64,000 nt of DNA from JANQFV01 sp964468185. Its GTDB lineage: Bacteria; Planctomycetota; Phycisphaerae; UBA1845; Fen-1342. The translations under genes were made by a program, and so were the position numbers. This document shows positions 35,674 to 44,190 of the stretch, one piece after another. The stretch spans positions 85,805 to 149,804 of the forward strand of contig CAYXTR010000010.1 in NCBI GenBank assembly GCA_964468185.1, given 5' to 3'. The first letter of the stretch is position 1. Every line of letters begins with the position of its first letter. The notes beneath the pieces are model-generated. The model made no database searches, was not told the DNA's origin, and was given only the letters and a program-made list of their open reading frames with translations.

Positions 35674-35891
35674 TCACTCCGGCTGAATCACCCCCAACCC
35701 CGCCCCAACCTCCCCATCCCCCACATCCGCCACCAACTCCGTCTCCCCCAACGTCTTCAGCAGCACATAACGCACCGCCCCACCCCGCGCGTGCAGCCGG
35801 TCCGCATTCCGCTCATGCCACTCAAAAAAGTCCACCGACCGAATCGCCGCCTGCTTCACACTCTCCGCCAATCCCGCCGCAAACTCACGCG
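35674..35891 (-). pseudogene. C-terminal fragment of an unidentified gene
   Basis: The minus strand encodes a protein-like tail (LAESVKQAAIRSVDFFEWHE, then GGAVRYVLLKTLGETELVADV, ending VIQPE) that lacks a start of its own and runs directly into the IS4 remnant in another frame. It keeps the C-rich + strand of the left half of the window. I do not recognise the parent gene. Confidence 0.4.
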
Positions 35892-36086
35892 CCGGCTGAC
35901 GCCGGTCATCGCGGTGCCGTGCAGCAGTTGCAGGAGCAGGGCGTGGATGGTGAGCACGGGGTCGAGGACACGCTCACGCCAGCGGTGGCCGGTGGCCTGG
36001 CAGGCGGCGTAGATGTCGGCGGGAGTCAGGTGCTGGTGCAGTTCGTCCTTGATCTGTTGCACCGCGGCGGTGATACTGTGAGCCAT
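35892..36086 (-). pseudogene. IS4-family transposase remnant (N-terminus)
   Basis: The first 65 codons match the start of IS4-type transposases as found in planctomycetes: IQQIKDELHQHLTPADIYAAC-like text, then GHRWRERVLDPVLTIHALLLQLLHG. The reading continues for a few codons of unrelated sequence (RRVSLRRDWRRV) and stops at 35856. All catalytic DDE residues are missing, so it is inactive. An 11-bp inverted repeat (GGCCTCCTGTG at 36091, CACAGGAGGCC at 36130) lies directly upstream. The strand bias of the chromosome flips at its broken end. Confidence 0.7.
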
Positions 36087-36090
36087 CCCT

Positions 36091-36140
36091 GGCCTCCTGT
36101 GTTTGGTATTGTTTTCAACACCACATCATCACAGGAGGCC
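36091..36140. repeat. 11-bp inverted repeat before the IS4 remnant
   Basis: GGCCTCCTGTG and CACAGGAGGCC are perfect complements separated by 28 bases. They lie immediately upstream of the remnant's start codon and may belong to the original element end. Confidence 0.45.
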
Positions 36141-36356
36141 TTGTCACGCGCAAGCGCGTAAGTCGGCGCTGCTGGGGCCGACTTATGAATAATCTGAATT
36201 GCGTTCAAGGTCGACCCCATCCTCCGATAAAGACCGTCTTCCGCTTGACAACACCCGGCTTCACAGAAGGGAGGGGAGTGACGCCTGACCGACCGGAGGT
36301 CGACTCCCGAACGGCAACACTGCTCGAGATCCGGGGCGTACAACGACGCGTTGCTT

Positions 36357-37631
36357 TCAGACGGCGTGCTCGGCCTGACGGTAAACGATGTGCCCCTTCT
36401 TGATGACGACGCGGACGCGGGGGCGACCGGGGGTGTAGAACCAGTGGTCGAGCGAGGGGACGCCGAGGATGACGAGGTCGGCGTCGTAGCCGGCGGCGAT
36501 GGCGCCGGTGTGGTGCTGGACGGCGAGGGCGGCGGCGGCGTTGGCGGTGCAGGCCGCGAGGATCTCGGTTGGCGTCATGCGCAACTGGCAGCAGGCGATC
36601 CACATGATGAGCGGGAGTGACTCGATCATGCTGGAGCCGGGGTTGAAGTCGGTGGCCAGGGCGACGGGGAGATCCGCCGCGATCAGTTGACGCGCATTGC
36701 AGTGTTCGATGCCGAGGAAGAAGGATGTGCCCGGCAGTGCGACGGCGACGGTGCCGGCCTGTTTCAGGGCGGCGATGCCGGCGTCGTCGATGTGCTCAAG
36801 GTGGTCGGCGGAGACAGCGCTGACCTGTCCGGCCAATTTCGAGGCGCCGATCTGGGCGAGCTCGTCGGCGTGGATCTTGGGTCGCAAGCCGGCGGCGGCG
36901 GCGCGGGTGAGGACGCGCTCGGACTGGGCGACAGTGAACGCGCCCTGGTCGCAAAATACGTCGCAGAAGCGGGCGAGGCCGCGGTCGGCGACGCGCCGGA
37001 GAGCTTCCTCGCTGGCGATGTAGTCGATGTACTCGTCGGCCCGGTCTTCGTACTCGGCAGGGAGGGCGTGGGGGCCGAGATAGGTGGGGTCGAGGTCGAT
37101 GGGTTGCTGGCGATCGAGCAGGCGGGTGGCTTCGAGTTGCTTGAGCTCGTCTTCGACGGTGAGGCCGTAGCCGGACTTGCATTCGACGCGCGTGACGCCG
37201 AGGGCGAGCATGCGGTGCAGGCGGGGGAGGTTTTCGGATACGAGCTCTTCGAGGGAGGCGGCGCGGACGGCGCGGGTGGTGCTGCGGATGCCGCCGCCGG
37301 CCTCCATGATCTGGAGGTAGGTTTCGCCGGCGAGTCGGCGGGCGAATTCGCCGCTGCGGTCGCCGACGAAGGGGATGTGGGTGTGGGGGTCGATGAGTCC
37401 GGGGATGACGGTGCCGCCGCCGGCGGAGATGGTGACGGTGCCCTCGTCGATGGGGGCGTCACGATCGGAGCCGAACCAGGCGATGCGGCCGTCGCGGACG
37501 AGGAGTGCGGCGTCGTGGATGATGCGGAGGTTGTGCATCTGGGCACCAATGAGCGGGCCGGGTGGTACGACGACGAGGGCGCCGATCTGATTGATAAGGA
37601 GCGAGGTGGCTTCGGCGGTTTCGGTGGTCAT
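36357..37631 (-). CDS. hutI: Imidazolonepropionase
   Basis: Hydrolyses imidazolone-5-propionate to N-formimino-glutamate in histidine degradation. The 424-residue amidohydrolase has the metal motif DPHTHIPF, then RLAGETYLQIMEAGGGI, ECKSGYGL, the metal His in KIHADE, SADHLEHI and the Asp in ATDFNPGSS. Other hut genes are absent here. The + strand of this gene is G-rich although the gene is on the minus strand, in contrast to genes left of 35.9 kb. Confidence 0.93.
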   Translation of the reverse strand: MTTETAEATSLLINQIGALVVVPPGPLIGAQMHNLRIIHDAALLVRDGRIAWFGSDRDAPIDEGTVTISAGGGTVIPGLIDPHTHIPFVGDRSGEFARRLAGETYLQIMEAGGGIRSTTRAVRAASLEELVSENLPRLHRMLALGVTRVECKSGYGLTVEDELKQLEATRLLDRQQPIDLDPTYLGPHALPAEYEDRADEYIDYIASEEALRRVADRGLARFCDVFCDQGAFTVAQSERVLTRAAAAGLRPKIHADELAQIGASKLAGQVSAVSADHLEHIDDAGIAALKQAGTVAVALPGTSFFLGIEHCNARQLIAADLPVALATDFNPGSSMIESLPLIMWIACCQLRMTPTEILAACTANAAAALAVQHHTGAIAAGYDADLVILGVPSLDHWFYTPGRPRVRVVIKKGHIVYRQAEHAV

Positions 37632-37772
37632 GGTTTGGTTCCGGTCCGATTGGGCTGCGTTCCTACCTGGGCACCGTTGCCGGTGGCGCCTTGCTGTGCG
37701 CGTTGCCGGGACGAATAATATACCCGCACGTCGCTCGGCGTGCAGAAGTGGGTTTGCGTGGAGGAGAGCGCA

Positions 37773-38294
37773 ATGGACAAGGCATGGATGATCGTTGGTG
37801 GGTTGGTGCTGGTGCTGGCGTTGCCGGCGGGTGGGTGTTTTCTGGGTGATGCGGATTCGCCGCCGACGGAGGAGGAGGTTGTCGAGGATAGCGAGCAGGG
37901 TCGGGGGACGCCGGCGTCGGACATTGTGGTGCGGATCATCAATGGGACGGCGTTGCCGCTGGACCCGCAGTTGTTCGTGGCACCGGTGGCGGCGGGGCGC
38001 GACGCGGTATTCGAAGAAGCGAACGCGCGGACGGACTACGGGCTGGGTGGCGTCGGTGTGTTGCTGGCGGGCACGCAGGATACGTTGTCACTGGGTTGTG
38101 ACGACATGATCTTCATCGCGACGGCGGGTGGTGTAGTGGGTGATGACTTGGTGGACCCGGATGCGGTGGGGCGGCCGGTGATTCTGGAAGAGGGGGTGAA
38201 TGTGAATTGTGGGGATGAGGTGGTTTTCGTGTTTGAGCAGTTTGGGACGCGGCTGTTGGTGAGCTACGACGTGGGGCCGCGGGAAGCGGAGTAA
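37773..38294 (+). CDS. Lipoprotein of unknown function
   Basis: A 173-residue predicted lipoprotein. The lipobox LALPAGGC follows a hydrophobic segment (MIVGGLVLVLALPAGG). The mature N-terminus is acidic and probably extended (DADSPPTEEEVVEDSEQG). The rest is beta-rich with IVVRIINGTALPLDPQLFV, and two Cys (SLGCDDM and NVNCGDE) that could form a disulfide. GGAGAG precedes ATG 37773. A possible tiny lipoprotein gene follows nine bases after its stop. Confidence 0.75.
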   Translation: MDKAWMIVGGLVLVLALPAGGCFLGDADSPPTEEEVVEDSEQGRGTPASDIVVRIINGTALPLDPQLFVAPVAAGRDAVFEEANARTDYGLGGVGVLLAGTQDTLSLGCDDMIFIATAGGVVGDDLVDPDAVGRPVILEEGVNVNCGDEVVFVFEQFGTRLLVSYDVGPREAE

Positions 38295-38303
38295 GGCGTT
38301 GCC

Positions 38304-38456
38304 ATGAACGCCGTGGTGTGTGCCACTGCCCTGTTGGCAGCGGTTGTCGGCGGATGCTGCACTGCGCAAGAGCAGCGGCACACGGCGGGGGGTCAGGAGA
38401 CTTTGGCGCCGGGGGCGATTTCGCGCTCGGGGGTCAGCAGAATGATCTGGCTGTGA
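38304..38456 (+). CDS. Possible 50-residue lipoprotein
   Basis: A short frame starts nine bases after the preceding lipoprotein gene, with GGAGTAAGG upstream. Its first half is lipoprotein-like (AVVCATALLAAVVGGCCTAQ). Its 3' part overlaps the tRNA-binding gene on the other strand by 64 bases. Evidence is the signal sequence and the spacing only; it may be chance. Confidence 0.3.
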   Translation: MNAVVCATALLAAVVGGCCTAQEQRHTAGGQETLAPGAISRSGVSRMIWL

Positions 38457-38743
38457 TCATCGTTTGAGGCGGCGAGGAGCATGCCCTGGCTTTCCAGGCC
38501 ACGCATTTTGCGGGGCGCGAGGTTGGCGACGATGATGATCTGGCGGCCGACGAGCTGTTCGGGCTCGTAGTGGCCGCGGATGCCGGCGAGGATCTGGCGG
38601 GTTTCGCTGCCGACGTTGACCTGGAGGACCATGAGCTTGTCGGCGGCCGGGTGCGGTTCGGCCTGATTGATGGTGGCGACGCGCAGGTCGACGCGGGCGA
38701 AGTCGTCGTACTGGATGGTCTCGGTTGTGGGGGTATCGGACAT
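38393..38743 (-). CDS. Stand-alone tRNA-binding (MetRS-beta/CsaA-like) protein
   Basis: A 116-residue OB-fold protein matching the C-terminal domain of methionyl-tRNA synthetase: YDDFARVDLRVATINQAEPHP, ADKLMVLQVNVGSETRQILAGI, LVGRQIIIVANLAPRKMRGLESQGMLLAA. As a free protein it corresponds to MetRS beta subunits or CsaA-type chaperones. It begins four bases after the metallopeptidase-like lipoprotein gene and is third in a run with purM. Whether it partners a short MetRS elsewhere in the genome cannot be told from here. Confidence 0.88.
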   Translation of the reverse strand: MSDTPTTETIQYDDFARVDLRVATINQAEPHPAADKLMVLQVNVGSETRQILAGIRGHYEPEQLVGRQIIIVANLAPRKMRGLESQGMLLAASNDDHSQIILLTPEREIAPGAKVS

Positions 38744-38747
38744 GAGC

Positions 38748-39728
38748 TTATTCCTCTGGTTCGGCGTAGGTGATCAGGTTGTCTTTGATGAAGGCGAGGT
38801 ATTCTCGTTCGATGGTATCGAGATCTTCGCTGATGAAGGAGCGGAAGAGTTCCTCGCCGAAGCTGTAGTCGGGACGCTGCGACCAGATGTGTGCGGCCCG
38901 GGCGTGGCGGGAGAGTTCGGAATCGTGCAGGGCGTCGAGGAGGCGTTGGAAGCCGGGGGCGTACTTGCCGTCGGCGCCGTCCTGGAGGAAAAGGACGAGT
39001 GCCCAGACCTGGGCGTAGTAGGTGAGGACGGATTGGCTGGTTTCCTGGATGACCTCGCCGGCGTGCGTGCGGAGGAGTTTTTCGAGTGGGTGGAGGCGGT
39101 CTGCGATGGTGGCGCGGGCGAGGGTATTGCGGCGGCGGGGGTTGAAGTAGGGATCGAAGCGGTCGAGGCCTTTCGACGTCCAGCGCTGGCCTTCGACGTA
39201 GACGGCGAGGCCTTCGTTGAGCCAGGCGGGAAGTTGGGACTCGACGTGGAGCGCTACGTACTGGTGAAAGCCCTCGTGCGCGAGGAGGGCGAACGTGGCC
39301 TGGTGCGTGACGTACTCGATGACGGCGGTGCCGCGTTCGGAGTAGCCGCCGTTGCGGACTTGCAGGTAGAGATGAGCGCGGTCGCCGGTGAAGCGGCGGG
39401 TGAAGGCTTCCCACTGGCCGCGGGTGGTGAAAACGTAGATGGGGGCCCGGTCGTCCGGTTGGTGGCTGGGAGGGATGAGGGTGGCACAGTGTTCGTAGAA
39501 GCGCTCGGCGAATTCGGGTAGCGCGTTGGTCAGCATGGGTTCGTCGAGCGTGGTGTAGATTTTGTAGTGGTCGGTGGTGAGCTGGACGCCGGCGAAGCGG
39601 CCGTACTGCCACGGCTGGGTGTCAAAGGTGATGGGGTCGCGTTTCTCGCGATTGGCGCAGCCAAGGAGTGTGCCGGCGAGCGGCAGCAGCAGGATCACTA
39701 AGGCGAGACGTCGAAATGCGGGTTTCAT
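38748..39728 (-). CDS. Lipoprotein with gluzincin-type metallopeptidase motif (DUF1570-like)
   Basis: A 326-residue predicted lipoprotein (lipobox LAGTLLGC). The centre carries ALLAHEGFHQYVALHV, an HExxH zinc helix, and downstream LPAWLNEGLAVYVEG, whose Glu is the usual third zinc ligand of gluzincins. This is the pattern of the DUF1570 family common in planctomycetes. Substrate unknown; it should act outside the inner membrane. It starts directly after purM stops and four bases before the tRNA-binding gene, so the three are likely cotranscribed. Confidence 0.8.
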   Translation of the reverse strand: MKPAFRRLALVILLLPLAGTLLGCANREKRDPITFDTQPWQYGRFAGVQLTTDHYKIYTTLDEPMLTNALPEFAERFYEHCATLIPPSHQPDDRAPIYVFTTRGQWEAFTRRFTGDRAHLYLQVRNGGYSERGTAVIEYVTHQATFALLAHEGFHQYVALHVESQLPAWLNEGLAVYVEGQRWTSKGLDRFDPYFNPRRRNTLARATIADRLHPLEKLLRTHAGEVIQETSQSVLTYYAQVWALVLFLQDGADGKYAPGFQRLLDALHDSELSRHARAAHIWSQRPDYSFGEELFRSFISEDLDTIEREYLAFIKDNLITYAEPEE

Positions 39729-40811
39729 TCAGGCGATCTCCACACGGCCGCGTCCGCGCCGCACGCGTCCGATGACGGCGGCGGGGAAACCGGCCCGGTT
39801 GAAACGGCGTTCAACGGCGGCGGCGGACTTGGGGCGGACTGCCAGCACAAAGCCGATGCCCATGTTGAACACGCGATACATCTCCTCTTCGTCGACGCCA
39901 TGGTGCTGGAGCAGGCCAAAGATCGGCTGGACGGGCCAGGTGCCACGGCGAATGACGGCGTCGCAATTGTCGGGCAACATGCGGGGCGCGTTGCCGGGCA
40001 GCCCGCCGCCGGTGATATGGGCCATGCCCGTAATCATGGGCCTTTGGTAGTAGTGTAGCGCGTCGAGGACGGGGCGGACGTAGATGCGCGTGGGGCGGAG
40101 CAACGTGTCCAGCAACGGGGCATCAAGGCCGCGCAGCGGTTTGCGGAGCGGCAAACGGGCCTCGTCAAGCAGCAGTCGGCGGGCGAGGGCGTAGCCGTTG
40201 GAGTGCAGGCCGGTAGAGAAGAGGCCGACAAGCTGGTCGCCGGGGCGGATATTCGCAGGGGAGAGCATGCGCTGGCGTTCGACGACGCCGACGGCGAAGC
40301 CGGCCAGATCAAAGTGCTTCTTGCGGTAGAGGTCGGGCAGCTCGGCTGTTTCGCCGCCGAGGAGAGCGCAGCCGGCGTCCTCGCAGCCGGCGACGATGCC
40401 CTGGACGATGCTGGCGGTCTGTTTGGGGGCGAGTTGATTTACGGCGATGTAGTCGAGGAACAGGAGGGGCTCGGCGCCGCAGCAGAGCATGTCGTTCACG
40501 TTCATTGCGACGAGGTCGATGCCGACCGTGTCGAAGCGCTTGGCTTTGATGGCCAGGAGCAGTTTGCTGCCGACGCCGTCGGTGCAGGCGACGAGGACCG
40601 GATCGCGGTAGTTGCGGGCGAAGAGCTTCTCGTCGTAATCGAGGCGGAACAGGCCGGCGAAGGCGCCGTGGCTGGGCAGGACGCGTGGGCCGTAGGTGCG
40701 CCGGACGGCCGGGCCGATGAGATCGACGAATTCGTCCGCGGCGCCCAGGTCAACGCCGGCGGCGGCGTATGTGGTGGTCGGCGAGTTGTTCTTGCGACGC
40801 GAGCGCTTCAC
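39729..40811 (-). CDS. purM: Phosphoribosylformylglycinamidine cyclo-ligase
   Basis: AIR synthetase, the fifth step of purine synthesis, which closes the imidazole ring with ATP. It has 360 residues with the family order: YAAAGVDLGAADEFVD, VACTDGVGSKLLLAI, GIDLVAMNVNDMLCCGAEPLLFLDYIA, GGETAELPDLY, HITGGGLPGNAPRMLP and VFNMGIGFVLAV. The first 15 residues form a basic extension. It heads a likely three-gene unit, divergent from pyrH across a 190-base gap that must hold both promoters. Confidence 0.95.
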   Translation of the reverse strand: MKRSRRKNNSPTTTYAAAGVDLGAADEFVDLIGPAVRRTYGPRVLPSHGAFAGLFRLDYDEKLFARNYRDPVLVACTDGVGSKLLLAIKAKRFDTVGIDLVAMNVNDMLCCGAEPLLFLDYIAVNQLAPKQTASIVQGIVAGCEDAGCALLGGETAELPDLYRKKHFDLAGFAVGVVERQRMLSPANIRPGDQLVGLFSTGLHSNGYALARRLLLDEARLPLRKPLRGLDAPLLDTLLRPTRIYVRPVLDALHYYQRPMITGMAHITGGGLPGNAPRMLPDNCDAVIRRGTWPVQPIFGLLQHHGVDEEEMYRVFNMGIGFVLAVRPKSAAAVERRFNRAGFPAAVIGRVRRGRGRVEIA

Positions 40812-41001
40812 TCTGGTTCAGTCCGTAGCAGTGTTGCGGCCGCTGGCCGCGGGTGTTTCGGAGGATCGACTGCAACAATGCGGTTTCTAACCGATTTCGG
40901 TGCGCGGCTCTAGCGCTGACGGAGTCTGGCGGTGGTAGTCAGGCCGGCGGCGGGGGCTTATGATCGGGCTGTAGCAGCAGGTGTGGTTGTGGGAGTTGGC
41001 G

Positions 41002-41733
41002 ATGACGCGCGAAAAGCCGAAGTATCAGCGGATCATCCTGAAGGTCAGCGGCGAGGCGTTGTGTCCGCCGGGCGGGTTTGGGGTGCATCGCGAGCCGCTG
41101 GACCGTGTGGCGCGGGAGATCGGTTCCGTGGCGGAGTTGGGCGTGCAGATCGGGGTTGTGTGTGGGGGCGGGAACTTCCTGCGTGGCTCGAAGTTTGCGG
41201 ATGAGCTGGGGATTCACCGGGCGACGGCGGACTACATGGGGATGCTGGGGACCGTGCTCAACGCGCTCGCGCTGCGGGAGGCGCTGGAGCGGATGGGGCA
41301 TCCGGCGAAAATCATGAGTGCGCTGCAAATCGCGCGGATCGGCGAGCCCTTTCATCGGGAGCAGTGCCTGGAGCACTTCGCGGCAGGACGGATCGTGATC
41401 CTGGCGGCCGGAACGGGGAATCCGCACGTGACGACCGATTCGTGTGCGTCGATTCGCGGGGTGGAGCTTGAGGCGGATATTCTGTTGAAGGGGACGAAGG
41501 TCGACGGTGTCTATGATGACGATCCGGCGAAGAATCCCATTGCGAATCTGATGACGAACGTGACCTACGAGGAGGTCATCAACGGGCGGCTGCGGGTGAT
41601 GGACATCGGGGCGGCCGAGATGTGCGAGCAGTATCACCTGCCGGTAATTGTGTTCAATCTGTTCAAGGATGGTGATCTGAAGCGGATCGTGCTGGGGGAG
41701 GCGCTGGGGACGCGGATGAGTGTGCCGGGATGA
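41002..41733 (+). CDS. pyrH: Uridylate kinase
   Basis: Phosphorylates UMP to UDP. The 243 residues fit the hexameric bacterial UMP kinase family: QRIILKVSGEALCPPGGFGV, VVCGGGNFLRGS, RATADYMGMLGTVLNALALREALE, AAGTGNPHVTTDSCASIRGVEL and ADILLKGTKVDGVYDDDPA. ATG 41002 with GGGAG is preferred over 40981. Its stop overlaps the start of the phosphatase gene by four bases. Usual neighbours (tsf, frr) are absent. Confidence 0.95.
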   Translation: MTREKPKYQRIILKVSGEALCPPGGFGVHREPLDRVAREIGSVAELGVQIGVVCGGGNFLRGSKFADELGIHRATADYMGMLGTVLNALALREALERMGHPAKIMSALQIARIGEPFHREQCLEHFAAGRIVILAAGTGNPHVTTDSCASIRGVELEADILLKGTKVDGVYDDDPAKNPIANLMTNVTYEEVINGRLRVMDIGAAEMCEQYHLPVIVFNLFKDGDLKRIVLGEALGTRMSVPG

Positions 41734-42308
41734 GTGAAGCGGTCTCGCGGCCGAAGACAGGTTGGCGCGAGCCGCATCAGTGGAAGCTCTGGCTGATGGG
41801 GCTGGTCGGCAGCCGGTACGACGGGCTGACGCATTTTCACGTGGTGGCGCCGGGGGTCTTGATGCGGTGTGGGCAGCCGCGCGTGCGGGATCTGGCGTGG
41901 ATTCGGCGGGAGCACGGGTTGCGAACGGTGGTCGTGGCGCGGGGTGGCACGCGGCATCCGTTGCGTGGACGGTGGTTTCGCAAGGAACGGGCATATTGTC
42001 GGCGGGAGGGGATTCAACTGGAGCACATGCCGTTTTCGGATGAGGCTATGCCGCCGATGGCGGTATTCGCGAGGTTTCTGGAGATTGTGCTGGAACCAGC
42101 GCGTCGGCCGGTGCTCGTGCATTGCGAGCAGGGGTTTCATCGAACGGGTGTGCTATGTGCGCTGTACCGGGTTCGGGCGTGTGGGTGGACGTTGGAGGCG
42201 GCCCTTGAGGAGATGAACCAACTCGGGTTCGAGTTTGGTCGCGAGAAGCGGCAGCCACTGCTGGCAGCGCTGCGGCGCGCCGTCGGTGGTAGCGAGGTCG
42301 TCTCCTGA
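41730..42308 (+). CDS. Tyrosine/dual-specificity phosphatase-like protein
   Basis: A 192-residue cytosolic protein with the CX5R phosphatase loop VLVHCEQGFHRTGVL, in which the Cys nucleophile and Arg are present. An upstream region (GLTHFHVVAPGVLMRCGQP and HGLRTVVVARGG) matches DSP-type phosphatases of the Siw14/PFA-DSP kind, and the likely general acid lies in MPFSDEAMPP. It overlaps pyrH by ATGA, so the two are translationally coupled. The substrate is unknown: phosphoproteins or inositol pyrophosphates are possible. Confidence 0.82.
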   Translation: MSEAVSRPKTGWREPHQWKLWLMGLVGSRYDGLTHFHVVAPGVLMRCGQPRVRDLAWIRREHGLRTVVVARGGTRHPLRGRWFRKERAYCRREGIQLEHMPFSDEAMPPMAVFARFLEIVLEPARRPVLVHCEQGFHRTGVLCALYRVRACGWTLEAALEEMNQLGFEFGREKRQPLLAALRRAVGGSEVVS

Positions 42309-42338
42309 AGACCCTTGCAAGGTCGCTTTGTCGACGAA

Positions 42339-42875
42339 TTACAGATTGTGAGTTTTCTTGTCATCGTCACGGGAGGCCGGCTCGGTCAGGGGGAATTCGT
42401 TGCTGAGCCGTCGCAAGAGCGGGGACGCATCGTCCAGCAGGTGCTCGATTGCGACGGCGTCGCGCTTGCGCTGTGCTGTCTGCATCTGTTCGATCAGTGT
42501 CTGCAACTGATTGCTCAGGTCGCGCAGGAGTACGGGATCGTGCGACGTTTCCGAGAGTCCTGTCAGTCGCCGCAGGTACCGCTGCCAGTCGCCAAGCTCG
42601 TCCGCCAGTTCCTTCCAATCCCGGCGTTGCAGTTCATCCTCGACGACTACCTGTTGTCGCAGGACACGGTCGAGTGATTGGGCGTAGGGCGTATAGCGAA
42701 TCGGCTCGGCGGACTGGATGCGTGGGGCGGCCGTCGGTTCGGCATCCCAGTCGTCGCGGTCGACTTGGACTTTCGGCGTGTGGGTGCTGATGATCAGGCA
42801 GCCGCCGGTCGGAAACAGCGCGGCGATCAGTACTGCCGGAACGAGTACCCTGTGGGTCATATTGACGAGGCTCAT
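42339..42875 (-). CDS. Lipoprotein of unknown function
   Basis: A 178-residue predicted lipoprotein (lipobox ALFPTGGC). The mature part begins with Thr/Pro-rich text and continues as an alpha-helical, probably coiled-coil, region of about 100 residues (RDWKELADELGDWQRYLRR, LRDLSNQLQTLIEQMQTAQRK). It ends in a charged tail. A second ATG five codons in is possible. No family recognised. It converges on the phosphatase gene with a 30-base gap containing the palindrome CCTTGCAAGG. Confidence 0.7.
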   Translation of the reverse strand: MSLVNMTHRVLVPAVLIAALFPTGGCLIISTHTPKVQVDRDDWDAEPTAAPRIQSAEPIRYTPYAQSLDRVLRQQVVVEDELQRRDWKELADELGDWQRYLRRLTGLSETSHDPVLLRDLSNQLQTLIEQMQTAQRKRDAVAIEHLLDDASPLLRRLSNEFPLTEPASRDDDKKTHNL

Positions 42876-43055
42876 GTGCGACTCCTCCGCTTCGGTTTGG
42901 AGTTTCTTGTAGCGATGTCAGGCTGGACACCGGGCGGGGCCGGAGGTTGGCTGCTGACCGGTGGTTTTCGCAAGCCGCGCGTGGGTATTGTACAGTTGAA
43001 CCGTGTGACCGCCGCCATCGCCGTCAATCTACCTGGCCACTGTTGAGAGCATGCG

Positions 43056-43523
43056 ATGTCCGACACGAATGCCGTCAAGTGGCTCCGCACGCAGCATGTG
43101 GACTTCGACGTCTTGGAGTACGAATTCACGCAAATTGGGGCCGATCACGCTGCTGAAGCGGTTGGCCGACCGCTCGAGATGGTCTGCAAGACGCTCATTG
43201 TCAAGGTCACCGGCAACGCGCACTACATTGTCATCGTGCCGGGTGATCAGCGGTTTGACCCGCGGCGGTTTGCGTCCGGTGTCGGTGCACAACAAGCCGA
43301 CCTGGCGCCGACGGAGGAGGCCGAGAAGGTGACCGGGTACAAGGTCGGCGGCATTGCGCCATTCGCGCAACGGCGGAAATTGACGACGGTTATCGAAGAA
43401 TCGCTGCTGGCACTTGATCGGGTGATTGTCAACGGTGGCCGGCGGGGAGTCTTGATCGAGATGACGACGGAGGACCTGGTCCGCTTGCTGGATGCGCAAC
43501 CAGTGGATATTTGCCGCGGGTAG
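43056..43523 (+). CDS. YbaK/EbsC-type aminoacyl-tRNA editing protein
   Basis: A 155-residue single-domain editing hydrolase. The family pattern is clear: VCKTLIVKVTGNAHYIVIVPGDQR, TEEAEKVTGYKVGGIAPFAQRRKLTTVIEESLL and DRVIVNGGRRGVLIEMTTEDLVRLL. The conserved Lys in the first motif and the GxxxGGIxPF loop bind the 3' end of misacylated tRNA. Most such proteins deacylate Cys-tRNA(Pro). Its last codons lie close upstream of the GNAT gene, suggesting cotranscription. Confidence 0.9.
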   Translation: MSDTNAVKWLRTQHVDFDVLEYEFTQIGADHAAEAVGRPLEMVCKTLIVKVTGNAHYIVIVPGDQRFDPRRFASGVGAQQADLAPTEEAEKVTGYKVGGIAPFAQRRKLTTVIEESLLALDRVIVNGGRRGVLIEMTTEDLVRLLDAQPVDICRG

Positions 43524-43539
43524 GACGCCGGAGGTGAAC

Positions 43540-44037
43540 GTGGGCGCTTCGGCTCGGGCGGACGTCACTGTTCGTCCGGTACGAGATGACGACCGAGATT
43601 GGGTTGGCGCGCTGTTGGCTGAGCGGTGGGGGTCGGCGGCGGTGGTCACGCGCGGCCACGTTCATGAGGCGGAAGCGCTCCCCGGATTCATCGCGATACG
43701 CCGTGATGAGCGGCTTGGGCTGGCGACGTTCCACCTAAACCGTCGGCGTTGCGAACTTGTTACGCTCGATAGTCTGGCGGAACGCCAGGGCATTGGCACC
43801 GCACTGGTTGACGCCGTGGCCTCTGCGGCGCGGGCAGCGGGTTGCGATACGCTGTGGCTGATCACGACCAACGATAACACGCCGGCCCTCCGGTTCTATC
43901 AGCGACGCGGGTTTCGGCTGGTTGCGGCGCACATTGGTGCGATCGACGAGGCACGGCGGCTGAAGCCTGAGATTCCGCTGGTGGGGCTGGATGGTATTCT
44001 GATTCGTGACGAGCTCGAGTTGCGGCGGCCAGTTTGA
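43540..44037 (+). CDS. GNAT-family N-acetyltransferase
   Basis: About 165 residues. The acetyl-CoA loop is LAERQGIGTALVDAVASAARAAGC, and TTNDNTPALRFYQRRGFRLV is the GNAT C-terminal motif. The N-terminal strand is VTVRPVRDDDRDWVGALLAERWG. GTG at 43540 is chosen because GGAGG lies five bases upstream; the frame is open to an ATG at 43492, which would overlap ybaK. The acceptor substrate is unknown. Confidence 0.85.
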   Translation: MGASARADVTVRPVRDDDRDWVGALLAERWGSAAVVTRGHVHEAEALPGFIAIRRDERLGLATFHLNRRRCELVTLDSLAERQGIGTALVDAVASAARAAGCDTLWLITTNDNTPALRFYQRRGFRLVAAHIGAIDEARRLKPEIPLVGLDGILIRDELELRRPV

Positions 44038-44190
44038 GGGCAAAATCGGGTTATCGAGGTCCATTCCTTATTGACATGGTGGGGCCGGTATTACAGAATA
44101 GCGATTCGTAATACCGCACGATTGGGACTTCGCGATCCCGAAGACGGCGGGTCATCAGGCACGCGGTGATGAGTACTACAGGAGCATGAC

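Noticed and set aside
36087..36360. Replication origin at the skew switch
   Set aside because: No DnaA-box cluster, AT-rich unwinding stretch or origin genes were seen; an inversion or rearrangement edge fits the IS remnant better, though an origin is not excluded.
36687..37718. 343-codon + strand frame over hutI
   Set aside because: Gly/Ala/Asp/Val-rich shadow of the imidazolonepropionase gene, which has all catalytic motifs.
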